Shown in pieces: positions 45,673 through 57,179 of a DNA stretch of 64,000 nucleotides. The stretch comes from Kryptolebias marmoratus (taxonomy: Eukaryota; Chordata; Actinopteri; Cyprinodontiformes; Rivulidae): contig NC_051452.1 in the NCBI RefSeq assembly GCF_001649575.2, positions 16,236,884 through 16,300,883 on the forward strand. The letters run 5' to 3'. The notes beneath the pieces are model-generated. The model saw only the letters and a program-made list of their open reading frames with translations, searched no databases and was not told where the DNA came from. A program made the position numbers and the translations under genes. Numbering within the stretch: the first letter of the stretch is position 1; every line of letters starts with the position of its first letter.

Positions 45673-45880
45673 CAGGGGTGGCCAATCCTGGTCCTCGAGG
45701 GTCCTGCGTGTTTTACTTGTTTCTCCGCTCCAACACACCTGATTTTAATAAATGGGTGATTAACAGGCTTCTGCAGAACATGAAGAGGTGATTTAACCAC
45801 TGAATCAGGTGTGCTGGAGCAGGGAAACAAGTAAAACATGCAGGATAGTGGCCCTCGAGGACCAGGATTGGCCACCCCAG
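45673..45880. mobile_element. Foldback hAT MITE with perfect 8-base duplication
   Basis: The 208-base element starts CAGGGGTGGCCAATCCTGGT and ends with the complement GGACCAGGATTGGCCACCCC plus AG. CTATAGGA flanks it on both sides (45665-45672 and 45881-45888). Inner segments such as GTGTGCTGGAGCAGGGAAAC pair with CTCCAACACACCTGATTT. It is the same family as 1881-2073. Confidence 0.92.
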
Positions 45881-46820
45881 CTATAGGAGATTGTGTCTGT
45901 GTACACAAGTTTGTCTCTTATTTCACATTCTTATTGGGGCTTATTTAGAGGTTGGTTTCCTTTGTCCTGGTCTGACTGTCAGCATCTAAAAAAATGAGGT
46001 GAGACCAGGCAACTCTGAGCTATGTTTGACAGTCATTTAAAAGTAGGTAAGAAGCTTAGACAGGACCGGGTAGGTAGATGGAAGAGCAGCTAGTCAAAGA
46101 AACTGTCATCGTTTTGGCTATTGATTTAGCCCACACGTAGAACACACTCAGGAGACCAGGTAAAAAGGTAAGAAATGTTTATTAAACAGACTGCAGCCTG
46201 GAGAGAACAGTAACTGGTTACTGGATTTTCAGATATTTGAGAGAGCAAACCTTCGATGCAACGGCTTACAGATGATGTAGCAGAGGAACGCCTGGGAGGG
46301 GTGAGGAAGTCCGGTGGTGAAAGCTCCGTGAGCGTCTGAGGGGCACGGTACCCAGGTGGCGTTGGAAGGCGAGCAGGGTTCGGTATGTGAGTGATCCCAG
46401 AGATAGATGAGGCTTCTTCAACATGAGATGAACTGTGACTGTGATCACCCGCCAGTAAGAAACCCTTGGTTCGCGGGCAACACCACACACGTTAACACTC
46501 TGACAGGGAGTGTTATTTGTGATCCAAATAAAGGAGCGGGGCACCCAGGATCGATCCTCTGGACCGTAACCCTCCCAGTCGACAAGGAACTGCCAGCCCC
46601 TACCCCGCTGACGGGAGTCCACAATCCTACTGACCGTATACACTGGGTGCTTCTCAAAGTCTCGGGTGGGTGGAGGGGGTTCGGCCGGAGGGCACAGTGG
46701 ACTGGACCTGACTGGCTTGAGCTGTGAAAAATGGAATGTGGGAGGAACACGAGGACTTGCAGGACGGCGTAGACGGACTGCTGTGGGACTGATGACTGAT
46801 TCTATTTTATCATTTTTATC

Positions 46821-48041
46821 TTATTCTATTTTCAATAAACCTGGGTGAAAGTTTTCTTGACATAGACTTAAGCGGAATGTCTTTAGTGGAAAGGGAAAAA
46901 GTGGTGGCTGATAACTCAGGGAGATTTCAAAAGGGGACAAACCTGTTGCTGCTGAAACATGAGAGTTGTGAGCATACTCGACCCATGGCAAAAATGTACT
47001 CCAGTCAGAAGGATTGGTTGACGTGAAGAATCTGAGTGTGGTCTCCAGTTCCTGGTTCATACGCTCAGTTTGTCCATTGGATTGTGGATGATAGCCAGAA
47101 GAGAGGGATAACTTAGCATCGAGAGCCAGACAAAACTGCTTCCAAACCTGTGATACAACCTGTGGCCCTCGGTCCAAGAGGATTTCTTGAGGTATGCCAT
47201 GTAGCCGGAAGACGTGTTGAACCAGTAACTGCGCCGTTTGAAAGGCGGAGGGAAGTTTCCTGAGTGGCACAAGATGACATGTCTTTGAAAATCGGTCTAT
47301 AATAGTGAGTATGACAGTCATACCTTGAGATGCAGGGAGACCAGTGACAAAGTCCAGAGCGATGTGCGACCACGGTCGCTTGGGGATCTGCAGTGGTTGA
47401 AGTAGTCCAGAGGGGGGTCTGTAAGAAGACTTGTTTCTAGCACACACAACACATGCGTGCACATATTCCTTACAATCCTTATGGAGAGATAGCCACCAAA
47501 AGTGCCTGGATATTAAGGCAATGGTACGGCTGGTACCTGGATGGGTGGAGAATTTGGAGGTGTGGAACCAATGTAGCACTTGAGAACAGACTACGGTAGG
47601 TACGTAAATTCTGTGGGCTGGGCCTGTACCAGGATCCGGCTCCTTCTGTTGGTCCTGGAGAACTAATTCCTTTACACCCCAAGTGAGCGAACCTACAACA
47701 CATCCTGGTGGGAGAGTAGTGGCTGGTTCGGGTTCCGAATCATCAGGTGAATATTGGCGTGATAATGCAACGGGTTTGACATTTTTTGAACCGAGACGAA
47801 AAGAGATGTTCACATTAAACCGGAAAAAGAGTAGCGACCACTGGGCCTGACAAAGATTCAGACATTTGGCTGATGAGAAGTAAGATAAGTTTTTATGATC
47901 TGTCAAAACTAGGATTGGAAGCTCTGTCCCCTCCAGCCAGTGATGCCATTCTTTGAGTGCTAATTTGATAGCCAGCAGCTCGCGGTCTCCAACATCATAG
48001 TTTCTTTCCTGTGAGTCAATTTGCGTGAATAGAGTGCACAT
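46821..48041 (-). pseudogene. gypsy integrase remnant, catalytic residues intact
   Basis: Minus-strand open frame of 406 residues. RNase H continues first ([26 protein letters not shown]). The zinc-binding part has H-H and the pair CVVC in HACVVCARNKSSYRPP. The integrase core shows the DDE pattern: Asp in ALDFVTGLP, Asp in LLDRGPQVVSQVW and Glu in HPQSNGQTERMNQELE. A separate frame (46643-46530) has chromodomain text [20 protein letters not shown] then [12 protein letters not shown]. The element as a whole is dead because gag and protease are gone. Confidence 0.85.
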
Positions 48042-48905
48042 GGATGTAGTTTACTGTCATGATCAGATCGTTGAGACAAAATGGCTCCAACCCCAGAATC
48101 TGAGGCATCCACCTCCACCATAAACTGTTTCAGAGGATCAGGTTGAACTAGAATAGGTGCCTGTGAAAACCTTTCTTTTAATTCCCTGTATGCCTGATTC
48201 GCCTCTGAAGTCCACATAAAAGTCCTTTTAGTGGACGTGAGAGCTGTGAGAGGGGTTGAAACCTGACTGTAGCTTCTGATAAAGCGTCTGTAAAAATTGG
48301 CGAATCCCAGGAAACGTTGCAGCTGTTTTCGGTTGTCGGGAGTGGGCCAGTCGAGTACAGCCTTGATTTTCTCTGGATCCGACCGAACCTGCCCACTTTT
48401 GAAGATGTATCCAAGAAAGTGAACTGAGGAGGTATAGAGCTCACACTTCTCAGCTTTTACGAAGAGTCTGTTCTCCAGGAGATGTTGCAGGACGAGACAG
48501 ACATGATGGCGGTGCTCCAAAACAGATCTAGAATATATCAGAATATCATCCAAGTAGACAAAAATGAAAACATTTAGAAAGTCTCGGAGAACGTCATTCA
48601 CTAGTGCCTGAAACACTGCTGGAGCATTACATAGTCCAAAGGGCATCACCAGATATTCAAAGTGACCGAGTGAAGTCTTAAAGGCAGTCTTCCACTCGTC
48701 CCCCTGACGGATCCTGACTAGATGTTAGGCAGTGCGTAAATCTAACTTGGAGAAAATAGTGGCACCTTGCACGGACTCAAAGGCAGATGAGATGAGTGGT
48801 AGGGGATACTTGTTCTTAACTGTAATTTGGTTCAGTCCTCTGTAATCAATACATGGCCGAAGTTAACCATCCTTCTTCCCTACAAAAAAGAATCCTGCCC
48901 CTAGT
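47960..48905 (-). pseudogene. gypsy reverse transcriptase / RNase H remnant
   Basis: Minus strand. FVGKKDG at about 48867-48890 begins the RT, with a stop shortly after. The main frame (48649-47960) has [13 protein letters not shown], the catalytic box [23 protein letters not shown] and the RNase H start [19 protein letters not shown]. The frame then overlaps the integrase frame by a frameshift near 48030. The stops before the main frame and this shift break the polyprotein. Confidence 0.85.
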
Positions 48906-49850
48906 GGAGAGGTTGAGTGCTGAATTATTCCTGCAGCGAGGGATTCATCGTTTTGGCCCACATGCAGAACACACTCAGGAGACCAGGTAAAAAGGTAAGA
49001 AATGTTTATTAAACAGACTGCAGGCTGGAGAGAACAGGAAAACAGGCTTCTCGGGTACAGATCGTCCACTGTGAGAAAGAGTTCTGGTTACTGCATTGTC
49101 AGATATTTGAGAGTGCAAACCTTCGGCGCAATGGCTTACAGGTGATGTAGCAGAGGAATGCCTGGGAGGGGTGAGGAAGTACGGTGGTGAAAGCTCCATG
49201 GTCCGTGAGCGTCCGAGGGGCACGGTACCCAGGTGGCGGTGGAAGGCAAGCAGGGTTCGGTATGTCAGTGATCCCAGAGATAGGTGAGGCTTCTTCAACA
49301 TGAGATAGTTCGCAGACATGAACTCTGACTGTGATCACCCGCCGATAAGAAACCCTTGGTTCGTGGGCAACACCACACACATTAACACTCTGACAGGGAG
49401 GTGTTGGCAGCCAGCCTCCTATAAACCTCCCTAATTGAGCTCCAGATGGAAAACACCTGCTGCAGCAGCCACCTGGATTTACCAACGCCACCTACAGAGA
49501 AGAACATGGAAACAGCAGGCAAAACCACCAGAACATTCCAGGATCCAGACAGAAACCAAACTATTGTCGTAAAGCCTTTATTTTATTTCCGGAAAGACTG
49601 ATTGAAGAATTTTATTTTCTTTTACTAACATAATCATGCTGTTTAAAGAAACATTTCTACACAGTTTTGTTGGACCTTGGAAATTTTATTTCTATTCTGT
49701 AGTATTTTGTGATGTAATTATGATGTAACAGACACTTTAAATTCCACATGGAGGAGAAAAGGGAAATCTTTCTTTCTGTCATTTGTGATTAAAAAAAAAA
49801 TAAAAATCTGCTTTTTTTTCAATAACACTGTCTTAGGAAAACTTATGGGC

Positions 49851-50012
49851 TGTGGTAGCTCAGTGGTCTTGTAATCCAAAGGCTGCAGATTTGCACAGGT
49901 TACGTAAGGAAGACCATTCAGTGTAAAACAATTGCCAAATCTTTTATGTAGTTTTACTCATTGTACCAACCGCTGCAGAGGGGAGCAGCTAAAAGAACAA
50001 CAACAACTGTCT
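49851..50012 (+). mobile_element. tRNA-derived SINE, second copy
   Basis: GGGCTGTGGTAGCTCAGTGG then GTAATCCAAAGGCTGCAGAT, GTGTAAAACAATTGCCAAAT and GGGAGCAGCTAAAAGAACAA align with the SINE at 15652-15832. Similar text CTGTCTTAGGAA (about 49828) and CTGTCTTTAGGAAG (about 50008) may be the decayed duplication. Confidence 0.75.
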
Positions 50013-50577
50013 TTAGGAAGCTGATCAATGAACTGATCAATGTATTTCATATGAAGTCCGATTTAACAGGTAACAATGAAAGCTAATGCATGGGTTCTCA
50101 TTAGGAGCCCAATGCATAGTGCCAATCATTTGGCACAATCTAGAATAGTGTGTTTTAAGTTTTGGTAGCAGTACATTGTATGACATGAATAAAATTTAGA
50201 GGGGAAAAAAAAGAAAAAGAAATTAACATGATTTTGGCTAAGCAAGTGAGAAAACCCAGCCCTATTTGGAGCTCTGGAAAGTTTGATTTTTTCATGTCTG
50301 AAAAAGCATTTTGATATCTTCAATGGTTTTAACGCAATCACAACTTGTTTAATTATTTTGGCCACAGAATGTTTAAGTGTTATGATGTCACACTAACTTT
50401 TGAGCGGTTTAATTTTTCCAAAATTTTTGCAAAGAAACTTTTTTCCACAGTCTTTACACATCTTATACAGTTTATACATCAAAATAGTGTGTCTCTTACT
50501 GTTTTAGGGTTTAGTTTTCTCTCAAATCCTCCTAGAGTGCCAAGCCTAGCTTCCACTGACTTCCATTGTATCTGAGC

Positions 50578-51989
50578 TAAGGTTGCAAAGGGGTTGAAAA
50601 TATCTGTTAAATTTCCCGAAAAATTTTCCAAGGAAAGTTAAACTAGGAAGTTTTGGGAATATTCCAAACTGGAGGCTTTTCATGGGAATTATGGGAATTA
50701 ACTGAAAACTGGGGTAATTTCAACAATCTGTATAATATCCAAACACAGGCAGATCATGTCATGCACAAATAATGTGTATGACCCAAAGTTGACAAAAGTT
50801 AGAGATCTAATGACCTAATGATGATAACTTCACTGGTGACATCACTTTGTCACAACCACCTGACCTGTAGAAAACAACAGGTTTTTAACATTTGTACAGT
50901 TTTCTGTTTTGTTGTTGTTGCTAATCCTTTTTTAAAATACATGTACACAACTTTGAACGAAAATATTCACATTATGATGTCTAAATTCATTCACAAAAAA
51001 TGTTAAATTTTATGTACAGAGCTCTGAACTTAAGGTGTTTCATGCATTTTGATCATTATTTTGTCTTTTTGCATCATTTTTGCTACATAAAAACAAAACC
51101 AATTTTAGTAATTTGTATTTCTTAGCAAAACTATTTTCACCTCTGAACAAAACTTTTTTGATGTTGCTACTTCTATGTGTCCCTACATGTCCAGGTGACA
51201 GTTAATCATTTTTTAGGGTGTTGTACCTCTCATTACATGGTACAGTAAGGTTGGGCAATATGTAAAATTTTTTCAACCGATATTCGTCAGTCCAACAACT
51301 TACGATGGGCGATATATTCACGCCGGTGACGTCTGGACTTTTTTTTGTCAGTTATTTATTCAGTGATTTATTTATTTTGTATTCGCCAAATCGCTCAGTC
51401 TAAGACTTAAAACAGCGGAAAAGATTTTTTTATTGTAGCCCACATTCTCTGCTGGAGGAGTTCATTTTTTTTTTTTTTTTGTTTAATTTTATATTTGTTG
51501 TTTCATACTTATCAGAGTTTGTCAGACAGAAACACTAGAACTGTAAGTACAGTTATACTGGTTTTAAAAAAGCCAGTCTCTGTTTCCCTTCCCAACACTG
51601 TGGATATTGTTCAAATAAATGTTTTCTGAACATACGCTACTCTTTCTTTCTGTTATAAGTTTGAGTGAATAAATCGGTGCTGCTCTTGGTGGCACACTGG
51701 GGAGGGTGGAGTGGGGGATGCGTAGGCAAAAAAAAGAAAGAAAAAAAAACGTCCGTGGAATGACTCAGCCTATCGTCAATGGTCAATAAATTCATCCAAT
51801 TGCACAACCTTATGGTACAGCAATAAAATCTGATTGTTTTAGTCAAGATGATGCTAAAATATATTTCCTCAACAATGTTTAAAATCCCTGTTAGGAGCCA
51901 ACCTATAATATTTTACAGTCCAGGTTAATTCCCATTAATTACCAATAAAAATGTCCAACTTTGAAAATTCCTGGAATTTTGCAACCCTA
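50578..51989. mobile_element. hAT element of the GGTTGCAAA family, carrying a nested hAT
   Basis: The ends are inverted: TAAGGTTGCAAAGGGG at the left and AATTTTGCAACCCTA at the right. The flanks ATCTGAGC and AACTAAGC agree at 6 of 8 positions, a worn 8-base duplication. Short motifs such as GGGAATTATGGGAATTAAC repeat near both ends. It is interrupted by the element at 51246-51812. Fragments of the family are at 23505, 60952 and 62213. Confidence 0.8.
51246..51812. mobile_element. hAT element nested in another hAT, perfect 8-base duplication
   Basis: It starts TAAGGTTGGGCAATATG and ends CAATTGCACAACCTTA. TGGTACAG lies on both sides (51238-51245 and 51813-51820). The 567-base inside has no transposase frame. 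It must be younger than the element that contains it. Confidence 0.9.
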
Positions 51990-52243
51990 AACTAAGCTTA
52001 AAATTTTCTCCTCAAAAACTGGAACTATTGAGTCTTTTTAACTTTTACATAAAACTCTGAAGGCACAAAAAGAAAAAAAAAATCTGAAACAACCAAATGT
52101 GTTTCCTCCTTAGAGTTTAGAATTTTTTTCAAGATAGCTTATAGTTTTTGCACAGTGACTGTTTGAGACTTACATTTTGCTCTGCCTTTCTATTCTGCCT
52201 CTATTTTTAAGAGTGCTGTCAGGGAGTGACAGACAGGTGTGAG

Positions 52244-52257
52244 GTTACCATGGTGAC
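52244..52257 (-). promoter_or_regulatory. Candidate RFX X-box in intron 29
   Basis: The sequence GTTACCATGGTGAC read on the minus strand is GTCACCATGGTAAC, an exact fit to the X-box consensus GTNRCC-N2-RGYAAC. It lies in a stretch without recognised transposons, 1.35 kb before exon 30, in the intron that carries the Dp260 promoter in mammals. A single motif match is weak evidence. Confidence 0.25.
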
Positions 52258-53602
52258 TCTAATGAGCCACTATTTTTCTTTAGATCTTGTTTTTTTTATT
52301 TACACTTTTTCTACAGTTTATATAGAAGAAAGTTGATGGATGTTGGATTTTTAGGCATTAGCATCAATTAAATTTTTTTGTCAGCAATTCTTTATTTTAA
52401 AGTTTTGTCCCTTATAGACTTCTCATGGGGAGAATGATGCTTGTGTTTTACATTTTCCAAACACAAGGCAGTAACTCCACACTATGTTTTATGGGATTGT
52501 CCATTAGATACTTGGTCACATCTACTGCTTACATTAGGAGAACACTGTGTGTGGCACAAGGAGATCAGAGCTATACTTGGAGCTATTATCCCTTTATATA
52601 AGATTAGCATGCTTACCTGTAACCCGTTACACACAGTCAATCACATACACACAGCACAGACTCACACAGAATTCTCAATGAGGTAATAGGTACGTGTACA
52701 AGCTAATCCTGTTGACAGTCACCAGTGAAAAAAGCAGAAGGAATCACTGTAGTAGTTTCACAGCACTGACATCAGCCATGCGAAGTTCAGAAATTCTTCA
52801 ACCTTGATGTGCTGGGTCATCGAGAAACAACATGAGAGAGAAACATCTGAGTCCAACCTTCAAGAGGGTACACTTAGGATGATTGTGTCTAATGGTGGAT
52901 GGTCTGTGCTTTTGCTTGTTTGTTTGCTTTTAAAGCATAGTCGGTTTGTATATTGTGTGTGAAGTCTACACTGGCTGGAAAATTGTCATTTATTGACTTT
53001 TAATGGGTGTAAGCTTAAACACAGTATGTTAAAAGAAAAGTTGCACCTTCTCCTATAGAAACTGGAGTTTCTGGTTAAGATGTCATCCTTTCAGTAGACT
53101 GTACAATTATGGTCATGTTAGTTTGGGGCTTTTAATGATTCATTTGAACCTTTCTTTTTTCAGGGTGGAATGATTTTACAACATACAAGTTCAATGATTT
53201 TAAAAAACAAGAGTTGGGTTTACAAGTTTGAATTTATTTTGTTTTCTATTATTCACACTCATTGGATTAACTAATTCTTAAAACAACAAGCAAGTTGAAA
53301 AAAACTCAGTGAAGACTTGCAATTTTGTTGACAACTTACACAGGTATAGTACTTGTTAACCTACAGTTTTATAAACTACCTAATATTTTTTTTCCTAATT
53401 GTCCACCTACCACAGTGATAGATACATCAGAGGCAAAGTAAGGTTCATGTAGGCAGACGACCACCACTATTTGAGAAATGTACTGAAATTAATTAGAAAA
53501 TTGAACATAGAAATACATAAAATAACTATGAAAGTGGTTTTTCATGCATTTACTGTAAATGCTGCTCATGCTGACATTGTGTGGTGTTTCCTGTCTTCTT
53601 AG

Positions 53603-53764
53603 GCAGCACTGAGGCAGAAGGAGCTGGAGAAAAGTGTTCAGCAGGCCCAGGAGAATGACAAACTGCTCAGAGTAATCCAGGAGTCTTTAGCCAACACAGA
53701 CCGCCACCTCACTGCTTACCTGTCTGATCACATTGATGCCCAGCAGATACCTCAGGAAGCTCAG
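53603..53764 (+). CDS. dmd: dmd exon 30 (end of R9, helix A of R10)
   Basis: 162 bases, phase 0 at both ends, acceptor CCTGTCTTCTTAG, donor CAG|GTAGCC. It encodes AALRQKELEKSVQQAQENDK and ends AYLSDHIDAQQIPQEAQ. Human has RRQKLLEQSIQSAQE and AYIADKVDAAQMPQEAQ at the same places. Helix A of R10 has no Trp here, as in human. In mammals this is the first common exon of the Dp260 retinal transcript. Confidence 0.95.
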
Positions 53765-56700
53765 GTAGCCACATTATAACTCTTTCCTGCCAAAATTAAC
53801 CATATTTTGTTGGAGGAATGGATCCATATGCTTGCCTTGTTTCCATTCCTTTAAACATTACTGATACCTGCTGATAATTGTGCTCAAATTGCCACTGTAT
53901 TTGTCTAAACTTGAATTATTTGTTGAGAAAATGGATTCACTGGATTCAGAATAGTGTTTCGGAATCTACTGCAGCTAAAATTGCTTTGGCACCAGTGGTC
54001 TTGATCTTTATTGCCTTTTGTTAACTATGAAATCATGTCCATCTTTTACTTAATCTAATGTTCAGACACATTTCAGACAAAGAACAAAATGTAATTTTGA
54101 GGTAAAAATGGTAATAGATTACAATTTTTTTCTCTATTTTACAAATACATTCTAACAGAATAGTATAATCCATGATTTTCAATTCAGTTTTTGTTTCTTA
54201 TATCATTTTACAACAAAAGTCATTTCAGGGCATTATACTAAAAAGCTAAAGGTTTCCTATCATATCAGATTATGTGCAATCCGATTACAATCTAAAACAA
54301 TACGATCAGAATTCATAGATTACAAAATGCCATTTAGTAAAAGATTTTTGAGAAGACATAAATGTGTCCAATGACAATGATTTGGTAATCTAGAAAACAA
54401 ATATGTCCCCAAATCTTCATTCAAGCAAGTTTTTGTTTTTATTTCTACAAAATAAACCTTCAGTTACATAAACCTAATCAAAGAGAGACATAAAGTTAGA
54501 GTCCAGGTTTATCAGCTTCATCTGAGAAACACCAATGAGGTTTTATAATCTTCAAGTTAAGTTTTTTTATCCATTTTTACTGTTTGTTTGCTATGCTTTA
54601 GCTGTGGCACCAATGGTTCCCTTCATGATCATTTTGAGGCAAAGTACTCCCACTTGTCTGTTACAAAATATTAGAAGCAAGAAAGAAATTACATTTCTGG
54701 ATTACATTCTAAGTGTTTTATAGTTTGACCACAAGGACATAAAATATGTGACTGCCGAGCCAAAGCTGGCAAAGCAAGTTTACTCAAATACAGCCAGGTG
54801 TTCAGGCTCGGGGGCCCCTCCAAAATGTTTTAAAGGAATGACCAGATGGGGGCTTTTGTTAATCTTGAGGTGACACACCAAAACTAAAAGCCATTTCTGG
54901 AGATTTATTGTGCTGCTGTTTTAACAGGTAAAACCAAATGTATACCAAATGTACACTGTATAAAAAACACAACATTTTTTTCCGACTGTGTAACATTAAA
55001 TCAATCTAAAGCTTAAATGTTTTAAGTCAGTTAGGATCCCCAAAACTGTTTTATTTGCTAAATGCCCAGATAATAAGGAACTCTTTTTATTATGTTCTTC
55101 AGAATCACAAGTTTACTTACACTAAGATTACTATGCCTTTAAACAATTTGTGAAAGCCCAGATGAAGATGTCATGCCTTTGGAAGCCTTTGATTAGTTAG
55201 CTGACAACATCTGAGGTAATTCGAGGCACACCTGTGGATGTATTTTAAGGTACACCTCAAACACACTGCTTTTTTGTGTGACTTCAAGGAAAAATAAAAA
55301 AAAAGTAGCCAAGATTTCAGAAGGAGAATTGTTGACCTCCACAACTCTGATTCATTCTTGTGTACAGTTTCCAGATGTATGAAGGTTCATCTGTTCATAC
55401 ATTTCTACACAAGTATAAACACCATGAGAATGTCCTGCCATCATACCACTCAAAAAGGAGATGGTTCTTTGTTCCTGAGATGAACGTGTTTTGGTGTGAA
55501 ATGTGTGAATCAACTCCAAAACTAAAGCTAAAGACCTTGTGAAGATGCTGCTGAAGCTGGACACAAAGGAATCTTCAAATGGACAGTGACCCTCACTATA
55601 CTGCCTGATTAGGTACAAAGAGGCTGAAAGATAACAAACCTAATGTTACACCAGTTCTGTCAGGAGGTATTGGACAAAATTCCTGCAAACTACTGTGAGA
55701 AGCTTGTTGAAGGAATCCCAAAAGGTTGATCCAAGTTATACAGTTTAATGGCAATAATACTAAATACTAAGAAAATGGTTGTAAACTTGTGATTTTGAAG
55801 AAAGTAGTAAACAATTCTCTAAAAAAAATTTAGTCTCATTATTCAGACATTTAACAAATATAAATAGTTTGGGGAAGCCTAAGTGCTCTAAAACAGGAAA
55901 GGTTTCGTCTGATTTAATGTTAGACAGTGAAAAACAAGATGGTTCTGTGTTTTTATACAGTGTTTGTAGTTTTTACTGTATGTAGGCTATTTGAAAAATA
56001 CTGAACTATTGAAGTTGGACTGAAGCTTTTCTCATGGTATCTTTAAGTCAAATTTATAAAATATATTGTGCTTATAACACTATTATATATCCCTACTCCG
56101 TGGCACCCCTGTTAAGACTTCCCTGCCTGATTTTTCTTTAAACATTATTTGGAATTAAAGCTGCAGTCAATGATTACAGTTTTTACTTTGAGTGGAAATG
56201 CACTTTAGATAATAATACAGATCTATTCTGTTTGTGCTTTTGTGTGTTTGGAGGAATAGATCAGAGAATAGTGAGTGCTCTTTTCCACTCTGAGGTTCTA
56301 ATTAAGCTCGGAGCTGATTTGGACCCACTGCCCCCGGTCTTATTGTGTCTTCCTCTAACATCTGCTTCTTCCACACACCTCCTGACACACATACACCCTC
56401 CAGAATAATCAAACAATAGATCATGAAGTAATGACTTGCAGCGATGGTGTGCCAGGATGACATTTCTCCTGATCTCACCTACAAACACACACACACCGTC
56501 AGAAGGATGAGAATGACTGGTTTAATTTAGTAGATGAACGTCTGTGATTACAGAGCACCTAAATAATTGAGGGGTAAATAAAAACAATTGTGTGTGTGTG
56601 TTGGAGAAAGGGTTATGTGGGGTGTTTATAGGGTAAAGTTCCTCTGTTTGTTTTTTTGTGTGTTATTTCCTTGTTATTTTCTGCCCTCTTGTGGTGAGTG

Positions 56701-56767
56701 GTGGAAGGTGATATGGTATTTACTGTATGTTAAGATATAAATGTATGTGTTTGTGTGTGTGAAACAG
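53765..56767 (+). other. dmd: dmd intron 30 (3.0 kb)
   Basis: A decayed Tc1-like element fills 54952-55963. 53780-54940 and 55970-56750 show no recognised element. 56265-56520 is less AT-rich than its surroundings and contains CTAATTAAGCTC and AAACAATAGATC, so it is a candidate for conserved noncoding sequence. The acceptor region is a TG-rich tract. Confidence 0.78.
54952..55963 (+). mobile_element. Tc1-like (Sleeping Beauty-type) relic, sense
   Basis: The ends are inverted: CACTGTATAAAAAACACA after TA at the left, and TGTGTTTTTATACAGTG at the right. Inside, TGCCTTTAAACAATTTGTGA, CAAGTATAAACACCATGAGA, GAGATGAACGTGTTTTGGTG and GACCTTGTGAAGATGCTG follow the transposase gene of salmonid-type Tc1 elements, and CAGTTCTGTCAGGAGGTATT is near its end. 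The catalytic middle is deleted and frames are broken. Confidence 0.82.
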
Positions 56768-56878
56768 AAAATTCAGACAGAGTTGGATGGCCATGAAGCA
56801 ACCCTGATAGACATGAGGAAAAAAAACCAGGACAAAGACGCTTCACCGAAGATCATGGGGCAGATAGAGAAAACCCAG
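56768..56878 (+). CDS. dmd: dmd exon 31 (repeat R10, helix B)
   Basis: 111 bases, phase 0 at both ends, acceptor TGTGTGTGAAACAG (TG-rich, then a short purine stretch), donor CAG|GTATAT. It encodes KIQTELDGHEATLIDMRKKN and ends SPKIMGQIEKTQ. Human reads KIQSDLTSHEISLEEMKKHNQ, so the match is clear although this is one of the more diverged segments. Lys-rich MRKKN lies in the connecting helix. Confidence 0.93.
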
Positions 56879-56914
56879 GTATATGCTCAGATACACCACA
56901 CTCATTTACCACAT

Positions 56915-57105
56915 ACCGTATTTTCCGCACTATAGAGCGCACTGGATTATTAGATGCACTGTCAATCAATGGTCCATTTTCGAACGTTTGTCATATATAA
57001 GGTGCACCGGACTGTAAGGCGCTTTAAGCGAAACAAAACAGCCCCCTGTCTTTTCAGAGAATACTGCACCGACGTAAGCGTCAAGTATAAACGCATACAC
57101 TGCTC
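56915..57105. mobile_element. MITE fragment (ACCGTATTTTCCG end)
   Basis: TACCGTATTTTCCGCACTAT then AGAGCGCACTGGATTATTAG is the end sequence of a MITE family very common in fish. GTGCACCGGACTGTAAGGCG follows. The matching opposite end is not visible, so it is a fragment. Confidence 0.6.
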
Positions 57106-57179
57106 GCTCAGGTCCGCACATGCGCATCTAGTTTAGAGTCATGTAAAAATAGAAAATCCATCTTCTTTCAGTTTTTGAG

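Larger units (their letters stand above)
46104..49560 (-). mobile_element. Ty3/gypsy chromodomain retrotransposon, deleted, antisense
   Basis: On the minus strand the order is LTR, reverse transcriptase, RNase H, integrase, chromodomain, LTR. Direct repeats of about 400 bases lie at 46104-46504 and 48944-49395; both begin near TCATCGTTTTGG and end CTCTGACA. The right one continues into LTR-like DNA to about 49560. Right after the right LTR the text enters RT directly (AGFFFVGKKDG), so gag and protease are deleted. A frameshift separates RT/RNase H from integrase. No env is present. It is a transposon relic, not a virus. Confidence 0.88.
43143..53602 (+). other. dmd: dmd intron 29 (10.5 kb)
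   Basis: In mammals this intron contains the Dp260 retinal promoter and first exon. Here I see a foldback (43603-43962), one dispersed-repeat unit (about 44080-44310), a deleted LINE (44500-45512), a hAT foldback (45673-45880), a gypsy element (46104-49560), a SINE (49851-50012) and nested hATs (50578-51989). The stretches 43160-43600, 45900-46100, 50020-50570 and 52000-53590 are free of recognised elements; the last is the best place to look for regulatory sequence. Confidence 0.82.

Noticed and set aside
46104..49560. Endogenous retrovirus
   Set aside because: No envelope region is present, and RT, integrase and chromodomain text mark it as a Ty3/gypsy chromovirus-type transposon.
52441..52686. 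81-residue + strand frame in intron 29
   Set aside because: It has no known domain, no splice context and an ordinary composition; it is kept only as part of the possibly constrained block.
43143..53602. A Dp260-type first exon in intron 29
   Set aside because: I looked for a short hydrophobic Met-led peptide followed by a donor on the + strand and found nothing that I would defend.
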